Origin: Streptomyces albicerus
Lineage (GTDB): Bacteria; Actinomycetota; Actinomycetes; Streptomycetales; Streptomycetaceae
DNA length: 64,000 bases
Assembly: GCF_008905045.1 (NCBI RefSeq)
Contig: NZ_VWMY01000004.1
Span: 176,787-240,786 of the forward strand
Direction: 5' to 3'
The notes under the pieces were generated by a model. That model worked only from the letters and a program-made list of their open reading frames with translations. It had not been told where the DNA came from and did not search any database. The position numbers were made by a program, and so were the translations under genes. Positions 56,787-64,000 of this stretch are shown here, one piece after another. Position 1 is the first letter of the stretch. Each line of letters begins with the position of its first letter.

Positions 56787-59591
56787 ATGGCCCCCGCCCT
56801 CTCCAGACGAAGCCTGCTCCAGGCCGCAATGCTCGCCACGGCGACCCCGGTGCTGTCGTACGCCGCAAGCGGCTCGGCCTCGGCCGCCGCGCTCCCCGCG
56901 CCGTCCGCCTGGACGCTCCGGCCGTTCGAGCTCAAGGACGTCAAGGTCGGTCAGGGCGTCTTCGCCGCCAAGCGCCAGCTGATGCTCGACCACGGGCGCG
57001 GCTACGACGTGAACCGGCTGCTGCAGGTCTTCCGCGCCAACGCCGGCCTCTCCACGGGCGGCGCGGTCGCCCCCGGCGGCTGGGAGGGCCTGGACGGCGA
57101 GGCCAACGGCAACCTCCGCGGCCACTACACCGGCCACTTCCTGACCATGCTGTCGCAGGCCTACGCGAGCACCGGCGACCAGGCGTACGTCGACAAGATC
57201 CGGACCATGGTCGGCGCGCTGACCGAGGTGCGCGCCGCCCTGCGCAGCGACCCGCGCATGCTCGCCGTCACCGGGAAGTGGGGCGCCGCCCACGAGAACG
57301 TCCGGGGCTCGTACCAGTACGTCGATCTCCCGGCCGCCGTGCTCGGCGGTGCCGCGGCGATCACCCTGTCGGTCTGGGTGAAGCCCACCCACAACGCCAA
57401 CTGGCAGCGTGTCTTCGACTTCGGCAACAACGCCACCCGGTACATGTACCTGGTCACCCGCAACGCGAACGGAGTGCCGCGGTTCGCCATCACCACCAAC
57501 GGGCCGGGCGGCGAGCAGGGCCTCAACGGCACCGCCGCGCTGCCGCTGAACCAGTGGAGCCATCTGGCGGTGACCATCTCCGGCAGCACCGGCACCCTCT
57601 ACGTCAACGGCACCGCCGTCGCGCAGAACACCGCGATGACGCTCAACCCGTCCGTCCTGGGCGCCCTGACGAACAACTGGCTGGGCCGCTCGAACTTCTC
57701 CGGCGACCCGGTGTTCGCGGGCGCCTTCGACGAGTTCAACGTCTGGTCACGGGCCCTGACCGCGGCCGAGATCACCTCGCTGCAGACCAACGAGGCCAAG
57801 AACTCCTCCGCCGGACTCGGCAACCTCGCGTCGTACTACTTCGCCACCACCACCGGCGGCACCTTCGCCGACGCCTCCGGCCGCGGGCTGACCGCCACCC
57901 TGCGCCGCACCTGGGGCGGGCCGAGCCACGCCGGGTTCCTCGCCGCCTACCCGGAGACGCAGTTCATCGACCTGGAGTCGAGGACCAGCCCGGACTACAC
58001 CAAGGTCTGGGCGCCCTACTACACCGCGCACAAGATCCTCAAGGGTCTGCTGGACGCGTACCTCGCCACGGACGACGCCCGGGCGCTCGACCTCGCGTCC
58101 GGTATGTGCGACTGGATGTACTCCCGGCTGTCCAAGCTGCCCGAAGCCACCCTGCAGCGGATGTGGGGCATCTTCTCCAGCGGTGAGTTCGGCGGCATCG
58201 TCGAGACGATCGTCGACCTGTACTCGATCACCGGCAAGGCCGACCACCTCGCGCTGGCCAAGCTGTTCGACCTCGACAAGCTCATCGACGCCTGCGCCGC
58301 CAACACCGACACGCTCGACGGGCTGCACGCCAACCAGCACATCCCGATCTTCACCGGACTGATCCGGCTGTACGACGCGACGGGCGAGACCCGGTACCTC
58401 ACCGCCGCGAAGAACTTCTGGGGCATGGTCATCCCCCACCGGATGTTCGGCATCGGCGGTACGAGCACGGCCGAGTTCTGGAAGGCCCGTGGGGTCATCG
58501 CCGGAACGATCAGCGACACCAGCGCCGAGTCCTGCTGCGCGTACAACCTTCTCAAGCTCAGCCGGATGCTGTTCTTCCACGAGCAGGACCCGAAGTACAT
58601 GGACTACTACGAGCGGGCCCTCTACAACCAGGTCCTCGGCTCGAAGCAGGACAAGGCCGACGCGGAGAAGCCCCTCGTCACCTACTTCATCGGCCTGACG
58701 CCCGGTCATGTCCGGGACTTCACCCCCAAGCAGGGCACCACCTGCTGTGAGGGCACGGGCATGGAGAGCGCCACCAAGTACCAGGACTCGGTCTACTTCA
58801 AGAAGGCCGACGGGAGCGCGCTGTACGTCAACCTGTACAGCCCGACCACCCTGACCTGGTCGGAGAAGGGCGTCACCGTCACGCAGACCACGGACTACCC
58901 GAGGGAGCAGGGCTCCACCCTCACCATCGGCGGCGGCAGTGCGGCCTTCGAGCTGCGGCTGCGCGTGCCCTCCTGGGCGAAGAGCGGCTTCCAGGTGACG
59001 GTCAACGGCAGTGCGGTGAGCGGCACTCCGGCCGCCGGGAGCTACTTCGCCGTCTCGCGGACCTGGCGCAGCGGTGACGTCGTGCGCGTCACCATCCCGT
59101 TCCGGGTGCGGGTCGAGAAGGCTCTCGACGACTCGGGACTGCAGACCCTGTTCTACGGTCCGGTCAACCTGGTCGCCCGCAACAGCAGCACGGGCTACCT
59201 GCAGTTCGGGCTCTACCGCAACGCGGCCCTCTCCGGCGATCTGCTGCCGACCCTCACCCCCGTGTCCGGCAAGCCGCTCCACTACACGCTGAACGGTACC
59301 GAGTTCGCCCCGTTCTTCGAAGGGACCGAGGACCCCACGCACGCCTACTTCCGGCGGTCCGAGCCCAAGGTCGTCTTCGGCACCAGGGACTCCGGCGTCA
59401 CCAACCCGGCCAAGGCCGACGGCACCACGCTCCTGGACGAGATCTGGGCCGGCGCCCCGTTCAGCAACAAGGGCGCCCTGGTCACACGGGTGCAGAGCAC
59501 GGTGAACTCGTGGGTGTCGGCAGGGCTGCTCAGCCAGGCCGACGGCCAGACCGTGGTGACCACGGCCCAGAACGCGTCGTACGTGTCCTGA
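56787..59591 (+). CDS. GH127-type beta-L-arabinofuranosidase with inserted LamG domain
   Basis: A 934-residue enzyme exported by the Tat route: LSRRSLLQAAMLATATPVLS has the twin Arg. The (alpha/alpha) barrel begins FELKDVKVGQGVFAAKRQLM, GGWEGLDGEANGNLRGHYTG. It is interrupted at about residues 172-375 by a LamG/concanavalin-like module (VRGSYQYVDLPAAVLGGAAA, PLNQWSHLAVTISGSTGTLY, FAGAFDEFNVWSRALT), then resumes HAGFLAAYPETQFIDLESRT. Catalytic and zinc residues of the HypBA1 type are visible: Glu in TSTAEFWKARGV, Cys in SAESCCAYNLLKL, paired Cys in QGTTCCEGTGMESATK. It releases beta-linked L-arabinofuranose from plant hydroxyproline-rich and arabinogalactan glycoproteins. ATG 56787 follows GAGGAA. 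Confidence 0.9.
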   Translation: MAPALSRRSLLQAAMLATATPVLSYAASGSASAAALPAPSAWTLRPFELKDVKVGQGVFAAKRQLMLDHGRGYDVNRLLQVFRANAGLSTGGAVAPGGWEGLDGEANGNLRGHYTGHFLTMLSQAYASTGDQAYVDKIRTMVGALTEVRAALRSDPRMLAVTGKWGAAHENVRGSYQYVDLPAAVLGGAAAITLSVWVKPTHNANWQRVFDFGNNATRYMYLVTRNANGVPRFAITTNGPGGEQGLNGTAALPLNQWSHLAVTISGSTGTLYVNGTAVAQNTAMTLNPSVLGALTNNWLGRSNFSGDPVFAGAFDEFNVWSRALTAAEITSLQTNEAKNSSAGLGNLASYYFATTTGGTFADASGRGLTATLRRTWGGPSHAGFLAAYPETQFIDLESRTSPDYTKVWAPYYTAHKILKGLLDAYLATDDARALDLASGMCDWMYSRLSKLPEATLQRMWGIFSSGEFGGIVETIVDLYSITGKADHLALAKLFDLDKLIDACAANTDTLDGLHANQHIPIFTGLIRLYDATGETRYLTAAKNFWGMVIPHRMFGIGGTSTAEFWKARGVIAGTISDTSAESCCAYNLLKLSRMLFFHEQDPKYMDYYERALYNQVLGSKQDKADAEKPLVTYFIGLTPGHVRDFTPKQGTTCCEGTGMESATKYQDSVYFKKADGSALYVNLYSPTTLTWSEKGVTVTQTTDYPREQGSTLTIGGGSAAFELRLRVPSWAKSGFQVTVNGSAVSGTPAAGSYFAVSRTWRSGDVVRVTIPFRVRVEKALDDSGLQTLFYGPVNLVARNSSTGYLQFGLYRNAALSGDLLPTLTPVSGKPLHYTLNGTEFAPFFEGTEDPTHAYFRRSEPKVVFGTRDSGVTNPAKADGTTLLDEIWAGAPFSNKGALVTRVQSTVNSWVSAGLLSQADGQTVVTTAQNASYVS

Positions 59592-59676
59592 CGCACCAAC
59601 TCGTCTGCCGACGCCCTCTGTTGACGTTCCGGGCTCCGAAGACCTGAGCGCGCGGCGAGCGTGGGACGATCGGGCG

Positions 59677-60243
59677 ATGTTGCTCGAGACTCCCAGGCTC
59701 GTACTGCGCCGCTTCCGCGCCGAGGACGCGGCGCCGCTGGCCGCGTACCGGTCGGATCCGCTGGTGGCCCGCTACCAGAGCTGGACGGCGCCCGTGCCGC
59801 TCGACTCGGCGGTGCGGACGGTGCGGGGATACGCCGCAGGGTCTTTGGAGGAACCGGGCTGGTTCCAGTACGCGATCGAGCTCAAGGCCGACCGCTGTCT
59901 GGTGGGGGACGTCGGGGTCTGTCTGCACGAGAACCGGATGCAGGCCGAACTCGGTTTCACGCTGGCCGGTGAGCGGCAGGGGCATGGCTATGCCGCGGAG
60001 GCCGTACGAGCGGTCCTCGACGACCTCTTCGGGCGCCGCGGTCTGCACCGGGTCTCCGCCGAGTGCGACGCGCGCAACGAAGGGTCGGCCCGGCTCCTGC
60101 GGCGGCTCGGCTTCGTCCAGGAGGGCCATCTTCGGCAGGCCACGTGGATCAAGGGTGAGTGGACGGACGACCTGCTGTTCGGCCTGTTGGCCTCCGAGTG
60201 GCAGGCGTCCGACGGAGTCGGTGACCGGGGACTGGTCAAGTAG
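59677..60243 (+). CDS. GNAT-family N-acetyltransferase (second)
   Basis: A 188-residue protein beginning MLLETPRLVLRRFRAEDAAP. Acetyl-CoA loop LGFTLAGERQGHGYAAEAVR (QGHGYA), then HRVSAECDARNEGSARLLRR and LGFVQEGHLRQATWIKGEWT, the RimJ/RimL-like pattern. Substrate unknown. No ribosome binding site precedes the ATG; GACGAT is 6 bases upstream, so a leaderless message is possible. Stands alone after the GH127 gene. Confidence 0.87.
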   Translation: MLLETPRLVLRRFRAEDAAPLAAYRSDPLVARYQSWTAPVPLDSAVRTVRGYAAGSLEEPGWFQYAIELKADRCLVGDVGVCLHENRMQAELGFTLAGERQGHGYAAEAVRAVLDDLFGRRGLHRVSAECDARNEGSARLLRRLGFVQEGHLRQATWIKGEWTDDLLFGLLASEWQASDGVGDRGLVK

Positions 60244-60279
60244 GCGAGCTGGTCCCCTCATGGGCGTGCCAGTAGCCTC

Positions 60280-60377
60280 GTGCGCGCTCGCATGGCCAAG
60301 ACCGGCGAGTCGTACGCGACCGCCCGCAGCAAGCTGCTCGCCGGACGGCCGGACACGGCCACCGTAGTTGGCAGGCG
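60280..60377 (+). pseudogene. Fragment carrying a MAKTGESYATAR motif
   Basis: The frame reads VRARMAKTGESYATARSKLL followed by AGRPDTATVVGRRHASVAAY. 'RMAKTGESYxTAR' is a motif I know from the N- or C-terminal parts of actinobacterial proteins. Here the frame soon runs antisense into the amidohydrolase gene and loses protein character, so this looks like a truncated remnant, probably left by a rearrangement at the 3' end of the amidohydrolase gene. Confidence 0.4.
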
Positions 60378-62036
60378 TCATGCGTCAGTGGCCGCATACA
60401 CGCGGCGGCCCTCGACGAAAGTCTGCAAGACACGGGTGGCGGAGATCTCCTCGGGTGGCCCGGTGAAGGGGTCACGGTCCAGGACGACGAGGTCGGCGAG
60501 TTTGCCGACGGTGATGCTGCCGGTGATGTCGTCGAGGTGGTTGGCGTGCGCGCTGCCCGCTGTGTAGGCGGCGACGGCGGTGCCGAGGTCGAGTTTCTGG
60601 TCCGGGAGGAAGGCCGGGGTGCCCTCGGGCGCGTCGGGGGCGATCCGGTTGACGGCGACGTGGATGGCCGCCAACGGATCGGGGCTGCTCACCGGCCAGT
60701 CGCTGCCGGCGGCGAGGGTGGCGCCGCTACGCAGGAGGTCGCCGAACGGGTACTGCCACGCGGCCCGTTCGGGGCCGAGGAACGGGATGGTGAGCTCGTC
60801 CATCTGCGGTTCGTGGGCGGCCCACAGCGTCTGCAGGTTGGCGGTCGCACCCAGCGCCCGGAAGCGCGGTACATCCTCGGGGTGCACGACCTGGAGGTGG
60901 GCGAGGTGGTGGCGGGTGTCGCGCCACCCGTTGGCCGCGCGGGCCGCCTCCACGGCGTCGAGCGCCTCGCGCACCGCACGGTCGCCGAGGGCGTGGAAGT
61001 GGACCTGGAAGCCGAGCGCGTCGAGTTCGGTGACGTACTTCTTCAACTCGTCCGGCTCGACGAAGCTGATGCCGGAGTTGTCGGAGACACAGCCGCAGCC
61101 GGTGAGATACGGGCCCAGCAGGGCGGCGGTGTGGTTCTCGGCGATGCCGTCCTGCATGACCTTCACGCTGGTGGCCCGGAACCGGCCGCGGCTCAACTCC
61201 TCCCTGCGCGCGACGAGTTCGGGGACCTGCTCGGCGCCACGACCGCGGTCCCACCACAGCGCGCCGACGACCCGGGCGGTGAGCAGGCCGCGGTCGACGG
61301 CCGCGTGATAGGCGGGCGTCGGATCGGTCATGTTGGCGTACGCGCCCACGATGGCGTCCTGCCAGGCGGTGACCCCGTACGAGTGCAGCACCGACTGGGC
61401 CCGCAGCAGCGCGGCGAGTTGCTCCTCGGGCGTACGGTCGGGCATGAGGCGGGACACGAGGTGGGCCGCGCCTTCCTGGAGCATGCCGGTGGGGTTGCCG
61501 TCGGCGTCGCGTTCGATGCGGCCGTCGGCAGGGTCGGCGGTGCGGGCGTCGATGCCGGCGCGTTCCAGGGCACGGGAGTTGACCCAGGCGCCGTGGTGGT
61601 CACGGTTGGGCAGGAACACGGGCCGGTCGGGAACGACCGCGTCGAGCAGGGCGGCGGTGGGCATGCCGCCGGGAAAGGCCTCCATCGACCAGCCACCGCC
61701 GGTGATCCATTCGGCGTCGGGGTGGTCGTCGGCGAATGCCTTCACGCGCCGCAGGTACTCCTTCGGGTCGACGGTGTCGTTCAGGTGGCACAGGCCCAGT
61801 TCGGTGCCCGCACCCTGAGGGTGGACGTGGGCGTCCTGGAAGCCGGGCAGCAGCAGCCGTCCGGCGAGGTCGACGACCTCGGTGCCGGTGCCGATCAGTT
61901 CGTGGACCTCGTCGTGGCCGACGGCGACGATCCGTCCGCCGCGCACGGCCACGGCGGTGGCCCGGCTGCGCGCGGCGTCGACGGTGTGGACGGGTCCGCC
62001 GGTGAGGACGAGGTCGGCGGCCTGGGGGTGGGACAT
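60378..62036 (-). CDS. YtcJ-like amidohydrolase
   Basis: A 552-residue metal-dependent hydrolase of the PF07969 (Amidohydro_3) group. It begins MSHPQAADLVLTGGPVHTVD, with RLLLPGFQDAHVHPQGAGTE (HxH), PVFLPNRDHHGAWVNSRAL, FQVHFHALGDRAVREALDAV, HHLAHLQVVHPEDVPRF, LAAGSDWPVSSPDPLAAIHV and C-terminal GKLADLVVLDRDPFTGPPEE. These are the metal and substrate motifs of the family. It may hydrolyse an N-acyl or formamide compound. ATG 62036. It lies 29 bases after the permease gene on the same strand, so the two form an operon that imports and hydrolyses one substrate. Confidence 0.9.
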   Translation of the reverse strand: MSHPQAADLVLTGGPVHTVDAARSRATAVAVRGGRIVAVGHDEVHELIGTGTEVVDLAGRLLLPGFQDAHVHPQGAGTELGLCHLNDTVDPKEYLRRVKAFADDHPDAEWITGGGWSMEAFPGGMPTAALLDAVVPDRPVFLPNRDHHGAWVNSRALERAGIDARTADPADGRIERDADGNPTGMLQEGAAHLVSRLMPDRTPEEQLAALLRAQSVLHSYGVTAWQDAIVGAYANMTDPTPAYHAAVDRGLLTARVVGALWWDRGRGAEQVPELVARREELSRGRFRATSVKVMQDGIAENHTAALLGPYLTGCGCVSDNSGISFVEPDELKKYVTELDALGFQVHFHALGDRAVREALDAVEAARAANGWRDTRHHLAHLQVVHPEDVPRFRALGATANLQTLWAAHEPQMDELTIPFLGPERAAWQYPFGDLLRSGATLAAGSDWPVSSPDPLAAIHVAVNRIAPDAPEGTPAFLPDQKLDLGTAVAAYTAGSAHANHLDDITGSITVGKLADLVVLDRDPFTGPPEEISATRVLQTFVEGRRVYAATDA

Positions 62037-62065
62037 GGGTTCAACGCTCCAGTGGAGAGGCGGGT

Positions 62066-63583
62066 TCAGACGGCCGTGCGGTCCATCGGAAGGGCGAGGG
62101 CGTCGGCGTCGGTGCCGCGCCCGGTGGTGAAGTACGGCGAGCGGCGGGCGTACTTGGCGACGGCCGCCATGACGAGCCCGCTGAGCACGATGGTGGCGGG
62201 CAGGGTGAGCATGAACCAGCCGTTGTCGGGGCTGAGTTCGATGTGGTCGGTCATGGTCGCGTACGAGTAGGCGAGGTAACCGCCGAGGCCGAGCAGGACC
62301 AGCCCGGAGGCGGCCGGTACGCCGACGGCGAGCAGTGCCTCCCGCGGGCCGTCGTGTCGTGCGGCCCGGAATCGGACGGCGCAGGCGAGCGCGGTGAGGC
62401 CGTAGTAGAGGGCGACGACGAGGCCGATGGCGTTGACGGCGGCCAGCAGCATGTCGCTGAGCTTGGGGATGGCCATCGCGAGCAGGGCGATGGCGGCGGC
62501 GATCGACATGACGACGATCGTTCCGGCGGCGGGGGTGCCGTACTTGGGGTGGATACGGGTCCACACCGGGCCCATGCTGCGGTCGCGGCCCATGGCGAGC
62601 AGTCCGCGGGCGGTGGGGATGACGGCGGACTGGACGGAGGCGACAGCCGAGAACATCAGGGCGAGGAGCGGGAGGCTGGCCCAGGGTTCGGCAGCCAGCT
62701 TGGCGCCCAGGTACGGCAGGGCCTGCGGGCCGTTCTCGATGAGTTCGGGCAGGCTCATCTCCCGCTGGAAGGCGACCGAGGCGAAGATGAACAGCCCCAG
62801 CATGGCGAACAGAGCGATGAAGCCGCCGCGGGCCGAATCGCCAGGGCTTCTGGTCTCCTCGGTGACGCTGAACGCCGCGTCCCAGCCCCAGAAGAAGAAC
62901 ACCGCGAGGACCATGCCCTGTGCGAAGGCCGTACCGCTGGAGATCTCGAAGGGGTTGAACCACGCCAGTGAGAACTCCTGCTGACCCGTAGTCAGGGCCC
63001 AGGTGCAGAAGACCAGCAGGACGGCGTACTCGAAGATCAGCAGGCCGAACTGGAGCCGGGTGGCGCTGCGCACCCCGGTGACCGCGAGGACGGTGACCGC
63101 GGCGAGGACCACCAGGCCGACGACCGTGCTCGCTGCGGTGGACGTCGGGTCGAGGGCGATCCCGGCGAGGGAGTCCAGGCCGGCCTTGTTGGCGAAGATC
63201 AGGACGACGGAGCCGGTGACCGCGCTGGTGTAGGCGAGGAAGATGATCGAGCCGACGAGGGTGACCCAGCCGGCCAGGAAGCCGGGCCAGGGGCCGAGCG
63301 ACTTGCCGACCCAGGTGTAGCCGTTGCCGCAGTTGGGTTCCGAGCGGTTGAGACGGGCGAAGGCCGTGGCGATCCCGAGAATCGGCAGGAACGCCAGCAG
63401 CAGGAGGGCCGGGGCCTGAAGGCCCACGATCGTGCCGATGGTGCCCATGCCGATGGCGATGCTGGTGGTGGCGGCCGTGCTGGAGGCGGCGATGGCGACA
63501 CCGTCGACGACGCCGAGAGTGCGGCGGAGCTCGGTGGGCGGTCGGTCCGGGGCGGTGGTCCGGTCGGGAGTGAGCGGAGACAT
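62066..63583 (-). CDS. APC-family amino acid/amine permease
   Basis: A 505-residue 12-segment transporter: GVVDGVAIAASSTAATTSIA, LLLLAFLPILGIATAFARLN, WPGFLAGWVTLVGSIIFLAY, GMVLAVFFFWGWDAAFSVTE, ETRSPGDSARGGFIALFAML, VMSIAAAIALLAMAIPKLSD. The 'GWDAAFSVTEETRSPG' helix-6 region with Glu-Glu-Thr is typical of APC superfamily amino acid permeases. GAGGAG six bases before ATG 63583. First gene of the operon with the amidohydrolase; faces a TetR gene. Confidence 0.9.
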   Translation of the reverse strand: MSPLTPDRTTAPDRPPTELRRTLGVVDGVAIAASSTAATTSIAIGMGTIGTIVGLQAPALLLLAFLPILGIATAFARLNRSEPNCGNGYTWVGKSLGPWPGFLAGWVTLVGSIIFLAYTSAVTGSVVLIFANKAGLDSLAGIALDPTSTAASTVVGLVVLAAVTVLAVTGVRSATRLQFGLLIFEYAVLLVFCTWALTTGQQEFSLAWFNPFEISSGTAFAQGMVLAVFFFWGWDAAFSVTEETRSPGDSARGGFIALFAMLGLFIFASVAFQREMSLPELIENGPQALPYLGAKLAAEPWASLPLLALMFSAVASVQSAVIPTARGLLAMGRDRSMGPVWTRIHPKYGTPAAGTIVVMSIAAAIALLAMAIPKLSDMLLAAVNAIGLVVALYYGLTALACAVRFRAARHDGPREALLAVGVPAASGLVLLGLGGYLAYSYATMTDHIELSPDNGWFMLTLPATIVLSGLVMAAVAKYARRSPYFTTGRGTDADALALPMDRTAV

Positions 63584-63668
63584 CGGGGCTCCTCGCGGGG
63601 AGGGAGAGGGACAGGGAGGAAGAGCCGTGTGGGGATGCGAAGGATGGAACAACGGCCGCACACTTTGC

Positions 63669-63683
63669 GTCAATGCTGTTGAC
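63669..63683. promoter_or_regulatory. Inverted repeat GTCAA-N5-TTGAC, possible TetR operator
   Basis: Perfect 5-base arms around TGCTG. The arms overlap TTGAC-type -35 elements in both directions, so a repressor bound here would block both the permease operon and the tetR gene. Confidence 0.5.
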
Positions 63684-63803
63684 ATAAGGACGGAGGGAGC
63701 CGTTCACTGAGCATGCAGAGGTTCCTCGACAGCAGCACCAGGTGCGGTCGTCCCGCCGAGGGCCGTCGCCGGGTCTGCACAGCGCGCGAAAGGATCCGTC
63801 GAC

Positions 63804-64000
63804 ATGCCCACCCGCGCCCCTCAGCAGCGCCGACGCCGACGCCCCACCGCTTCGGGGGTCCTGCTGTCCAAGGAGTTGATCACGGAGACCGCGCTGCGGC
63901 TGATCGGCGAGCACGGTCCCGAGGCGCTCAGCGTGCGCAGGCTCGGCGCGGCCCTGGGGTGCGACCCGAGCGCGCTCTACCGCTACTTCCGCAACACCGA
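63804..64000 (+). CDS. TetR-family regulator, N-terminal part
   Basis: The gene runs off the right edge. The first 65 codons read MPTRAPQQRRRRRPTASGVL then LLSKELITETALRLIGEHGP, EALSVRRLGAALGCDPSALY and RYFRNT, a standard TetR DNA-binding domain with HTH LGCDPSALYRYF. The Arg-rich lead is usual in streptomycete TetR proteins. AAAGGA lies upstream of ATG 63804. Divergent from the permease/amidohydrolase operon, which it probably represses. Confidence 0.88.
   Translation, partial: MPTRAPQQRRRRRPTASGVLLSKELITETALRLIGEHGPEALSVRRLGAALGCDPSALYRYFRNT

Noticed and set aside
62037..63914. Upstream extension of the amidohydrolase frame (up to 1178 codons)
   Set aside because: The extension reads antiparallel-frame through the APC permease gene and is Arg/Pro-rich; the protein clearly begins at ATG 62036.
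1..64000. tRNA, rRNA, insertion sequence, integrase or attachment site
   Set aside because: Looked for cloverleaf-like sequence, transposase and integrase motifs while reading; none was seen. A tRNA scan could not be run.

Overview
The window is high-GC actinobacterial DNA and almost certainly from Streptomyces. The evidence is third-position G/C bias, many GTG starts and ATGA/GTGA overlaps, GGAGG-type ribosome binding sites, a mycothiol-type isomerase family gene, an SAM-methyltransferase of the DUF574 type, rare TTA (bldA) codons in only a few genes, and two copies of a Streptomyces-style intergenic repeat. No rRNA, tRNA, transposase, phage gene or CRISPR array was seen.

Layout. 0-11 kb: the start of an acyl-adenylating enzyme running off the left edge, then mostly single housekeeping or accessory genes: a MerR regulator divergent from a mycothiol-type isomerase family gene, two cupins, a secreted DUF4360 protein, an SRPBCC protein, a GNAT acetyltransferase, a methyltransferase, a DUF427 protein, a flavin/F420-type oxidoreductase and a metallophosphoesterase. 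11-16 kb: a two-component system (LuxR-type regulator plus NarL-class kinase) divergent from an ABC ATPase and large FtsX-like permease, the arrangement of peptide-antibiotic sensing and resistance modules. 16-21 kb: DUF574 methyltransferase, a small toxin-antitoxin pair and two exported alpha/beta hydrolases. 21-27 kb: amidohydrolase plus LacI regulator divergent from a four-gene NMT1/SsuA-type ABC uptake operon, a self-contained catabolic module for an unknown small molecule.

27.9-37.0 kb is the most interesting part. A six-gene operon reads ABM-domain membrane protein, fused aminodeoxychorismate synthase (PabAB), benzoate-CoA-ligase-like enzyme, second adenylating enzyme, FAD monooxygenase and aminodeoxychorismate lyase (PabC). 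It diverges from a DUF3050 protein. I infer a dedicated p-aminobenzoate supply and tailoring pathway, that is, a small aromatic-amine natural product cluster with no PKS or NRPS. Two of its genes carry a TTA codon, so its expression is probably tied to bldA and development.

37-60 kb is largely a plant arabinogalactan utilisation region. It has a LacI regulator with two near-identical operators, a sugar ABC importer (two permeases and a binding lipoprotein), a GH42 beta-galactosidase, and a secreted GH30-type endo-beta-1,6-galactanase with a ricin-type lectin domain. After a LysR/MFS efflux pair, a protein O-mannosyltransferase, an S9 peptidase and a MarR/esterase pair come a secreted alpha-galactosidase (GH27-CBM35-CBM13) and a GH127 beta-L-arabinofuranosidase with an inserted LamG domain. 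The hydrolases would trim galactan, L-arabinose and alpha-galactose from arabinogalactan proteins outside the cell, with import and final hydrolysis inside.

60-64 kb: a GNAT gene, a YtcJ-like amidohydrolase with an APC-family permease, and a divergent TetR-type regulator cut by the right edge. Several genes appear to be leaderless, with a -10 hexamer 6-8 bases before the start codon. All functions are read from sequence motifs and remembered family features; no search was run.
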